64,000 bases of DNA from the NCBI GenBank assembly GCA_045805805.1, contig JBJMKO010000137.1, forward strand, positions 111,227-175,226, in the 5' to 3' direction. Positions within the stretch are counted from its first letter, which is position 1; each line of letters starts with the position of its first letter. Under the pieces are notes generated by a model. It ran no database searches, was not told the origin of the DNA, and saw only the letters and a program-made list of their open reading frames with translations. Position numbers and translations under genes: made by a program. This stretch comes from VRUE01 sp045805805 (GTDB lineage: Bacteria > Actinomycetota > Thermoleophilia > Solirubrobacterales > 70-9). Shown one piece after another: positions 62,102 through 64,000 of the stretch.

Positions 62102-63510
62102 GCGAGACTCCCAAAACGAGCCGCTGGCGGCACTTCCGCAACTCGCTCTCGCGACAGTCGCGCGGGCGCAGCAAGGACACGATCGCGATCGGCGTCCTGG
62201 TCGCGATCGGCGTCGTGATGACGCTCTGGATCTTCACCCAGCAGAAAGCGTCGCTGCCGTCCTGGGTGCCCCTCGTCGGCGAAGAGTTCGTCCATGTCAC
62301 CGGGGAGTTCACCACCGCCCAGGCGGTCACGCCGGGCCAGGGCCAAGCGGTCGACGTCGCCGGGATCCAGATCGGCAAGGTCACCTCGGTCGACCTCGAA
62401 GACGGCCACGCCGTCGTCGGCATGGACATCGAGCCCAAGTACCTGCAGCTGATCCACCTGAACGCGACCCTGCTGCTGCGGCCGAAAACCAACCTCAACG
62501 ACATGGTGGTCGAGGTTGACCCCGGCAGCGGCAAAGGCCACATCGAAGACGGCCACAACTTCCCGCTCTCGCGGACCGAACCCAACGTCAACCTCGACGC
62601 CTTCCTCGCCACGCTCGACGCCGACACCCGCCAGTACATCCAGCTGCTCGTCGCCGGCGGCGCCCAGGGCATCGGCGGCCGCGCCCACCAGCTCTCCGGC
62701 GCTCTGCGCCGCTTCCAGCCCTTCGCCCACTACACCGCCGACCTCAACCGCGCCGTCGCCAAACGCCGCCTCGCGATCGCCGATGCGATCCACGGCTTCA
62801 GCCTGCTGGCCACGGAACTGGGCCGCCACGACTCCGAGATCGAACGCTTCGTCACCTCCTCCAAGGCAGCGCTGGGCAACTTCGCCAACCAGCAGCAATC
62901 GATCCAGCAGACGCTGGTCGAGTTCCCCTCCGCGCTCTCGGCCGCCGAAGCGGCCTTCACCAGCGCCAACCGCTTCTCCACCGCGGCCAAGCCGGCACTG
63001 CTCGGCCTGATCCCGCAGGCGCAGGCGCTGACCCCCGCCCTGAAGGCGAACACCCGCTTCTTCCAGCAGACGACGACGCCGATTCGCGACCAGATCCGCC
63101 CCTTCACCCGCGAAATCAGGCCCGTCCTCACCCACGCCAAGCAGGGCTCTGCCGACCTCGAGAAGAGCGTGCGCGGCTTCGGCAATGCGCTCGGGGCCTT
63201 CAACAGCTTCCTCAACGAGCTCGCCTACAAGCCGAAAGGCTCGAAGCAGAGCTACCTCTTCTACCTGCCCTGGCTCAACCACAACTTCAACGCCACCTTC
63301 AACCTCGACGACCCGGCCGGGCCGATACAGCGCAGCCTGATCTTGATCTCCTGCAACGGAACCGACCTTGCCTACGGCCTCACCAGCGAAAAACCTTATC
63401 TCCAGACCCTGCTCCAAGGGGCCAGGATCCCGCGCAAAGGCGAGCTGCCGCCAATCGCATCCGACCCCGAAAGCGTCCCTCCCCGAGCCTGCGGTCCTGG
63501 AACCGAATGA
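62098..63510 (+). CDS. MlaD/Mce-family lipid transport protein (5th)
   Basis: 470 aa, GTG start overlapping the previous TGA. Anchor DTIAIGVLVAIGVVMTLWIF preceded by a basic segment (SRQSRGRSK); MlaD domain FTTAQAVTPGQGQAVDVAGIQIGKVTSV and RPKTNLNDMVVEVDPGS; long helical region ending with the Mce C-terminal pattern SYLFYLPWLNHNFNATFN. Confidence 0.93.
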   Translation: MSETPKTSRWRHFRNSLSRQSRGRSKDTIAIGVLVAIGVVMTLWIFTQQKASLPSWVPLVGEEFVHVTGEFTTAQAVTPGQGQAVDVAGIQIGKVTSVDLEDGHAVVGMDIEPKYLQLIHLNATLLLRPKTNLNDMVVEVDPGSGKGHIEDGHNFPLSRTEPNVNLDAFLATLDADTRQYIQLLVAGGAQGIGGRAHQLSGALRRFQPFAHYTADLNRAVAKRRLAIADAIHGFSLLATELGRHDSEIERFVTSSKAALGNFANQQQSIQQTLVEFPSALSAAEAAFTSANRFSTAAKPALLGLIPQAQALTPALKANTRFFQQTTTPIRDQIRPFTREIRPVLTHAKQGSADLEKSVRGFGNALGAFNSFLNELAYKPKGSKQSYLFYLPWLNHNFNATFNLDDPAGPIQRSLILISCNGTDLAYGLTSEKPYLQTLLQGARIPRKGELPPIASDPESVPPRACGPGTE

Positions 63511-64000
63511 GCAAGCGCGCGCCCAGCACAACCCAGCTCCTCGTCATCGCCGGCTTCGCCCTGTCCTGCTTCGGCATCCTGCTCTTCCTCTGGATCACCT
63601 TCGGCGGCCCGACCCCCTTCAAGGCGAAGACGTATGAGATCGAGGTCCCCTTCAACGAGGCGACCCAGCTCGCCCAGCAGTCCGACGTGCGGATCTCCGG
63701 CGTCTCGGTCGGCAAGGTCCAGGACATCGTCCTCGCCCCCAACGGCAGGCAGGCCCTGGCCAAGGTCGCGATCGACGACAAGTACGCGCCGATCCCGCGG
63801 GGGACCCGGGCGATCCTGCGCACCAAGACTCTGCTCGCCGAGACCTACATCGAACTGACGCCCGGCGACCGCAACGGGCCGGTGCTCGCCGATGGCGCCA
63901 CCCTGTCCGAGGCCAACATCGCCGAATCGGTCCAGCTCGACGAGATCTTCCGCACCTTCGACCCCCGGACCCGCGCCGCCTTCCAGTCCTGGCAGCAGGA
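63507..64000 (+). CDS. MlaD/Mce-family lipid transport protein (6th, truncated by window end)
   Basis: Starts at ATG 63507 (ATGA overlap) and is still open at 64000. Anchor LLVIAGFALSCFGILLFLWITF; MlaD domain FNEATQLAQQSDVRISGVSVGKVQDI and RTKTLLAETYIELTPGD; QLDEIFRTFDPRTRAAFQSW is the start of the helical region. With five genes before it this reaches the six-gene set typical of actinobacterial Mce operons. Confidence 0.92.
   Translation, partial: MSKRAPSTTQLLVIAGFALSCFGILLFLWITFGGPTPFKAKTYEIEVPFNEATQLAQQSDVRISGVSVGKVQDIVLAPNGRQALAKVAIDDKYAPIPRGTRAILRTKTLLAETYIELTPGDRNGPVLADGATLSEANIAESVQLDEIFRTFDPRTRAAFQSWQQ

Overview
The window looks like the replication-origin region of a high-GC Gram-positive actinobacterium. 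The evidence is a uniformly GC-rich sequence, many GTG/TTG starts, an FHA-PP2C-RodA-PBP-PknB cell-wall signalling cluster, a multi-gene Mce operon, and the block gyrA-gyrB-dciA-recF-dnaN-dnaA / rpmH-rnpA-yidD-yidC-khpB-rsmG-parA-parB. An E. coli-length GyrB and a cytochrome b6f-like Rieske/split cytochrome b complex are unlike the usual Mycobacterium/Streptomyces arrangement. They would suit a deep branch such as Thermoleophilia, but that placement is inference. No transposase, integrase, prophage or CRISPR array was seen.

Layout. 1-3.8 kb: DedA fragment, uppP, purM and a Ser/Thr kinase. 3.9-13.0 kb (minus strand): envelope growth and phospho-signalling, i.e. a kinase, two FHA proteins, PP2C phosphatase, RodA/FtsW, class B PBP, PASTA kinase PknB and D-Ala-D-Ala ligase, joined mostly by 4-nt overlaps. 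13-15.6 kb: a CARDB-like membrane protein, pheA and an HNH nuclease. 15.7-29.4 kb: the origin block. Gene direction switches between dnaA and rpmH, DnaA-box-like repeats lie in the dnaA-dnaN gap, and a parS-like site sits at the rnpA/yidD junction. 29.4-40.4 kb: tRNA-Ile, a bifunctional-nuclease-family protein, a second ddl with an aminotransferase, a phosphodiesterase, a multi-pass glycosyltransferase-like protein, YmdB and an ABC-2 exporter. 40.6-48.5 kb: tetrapyrrole genes (hemB, a fused AhbA-AhbB-like siroheme decarboxylase homologue, hemL), then a quinol:cytochrome c reductase (Rieske, cytochrome b, subunit IV-cytochrome c fusion), a menaquinone/ubiquinone methyltransferase and a polyprenyl diphosphate synthase, so heme, quinone and the enzyme using both are neighbours. 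48.5-51 kb: tatA, tatC and tRNA-Lys. 51-64 kb: an MMPL/RND exporter between two paralogous secreted proteins, then at least six consecutive MlaD/Mce genes running off the window.

The most unusual signal is a set of fold-back (hairpin) repeats scattered through the window. Family A has about 23-nt self-complementary arms around a 76-nt core: two full-length copies (32774-32895, 42629-42750), one with a 71-nt core (26961-27075) and one internally deleted (37662-37749). Family B is three copies of exactly 76 bp, 25-nt arms around a 26-nt core (15587-15662, 36069-36144, 40480-40555). A third type has 25-nt arms around a 51-nt core (14946-15046). Cores are conserved between copies, but the arms differ while staying complementary within each copy. 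Several copies begin on the stop codon of the upstream gene, and some appear to supply the start codon and first codons of the downstream gene (rsmG; a separate palindrome does this for uppP). I do not recognise this as a described repeat class.
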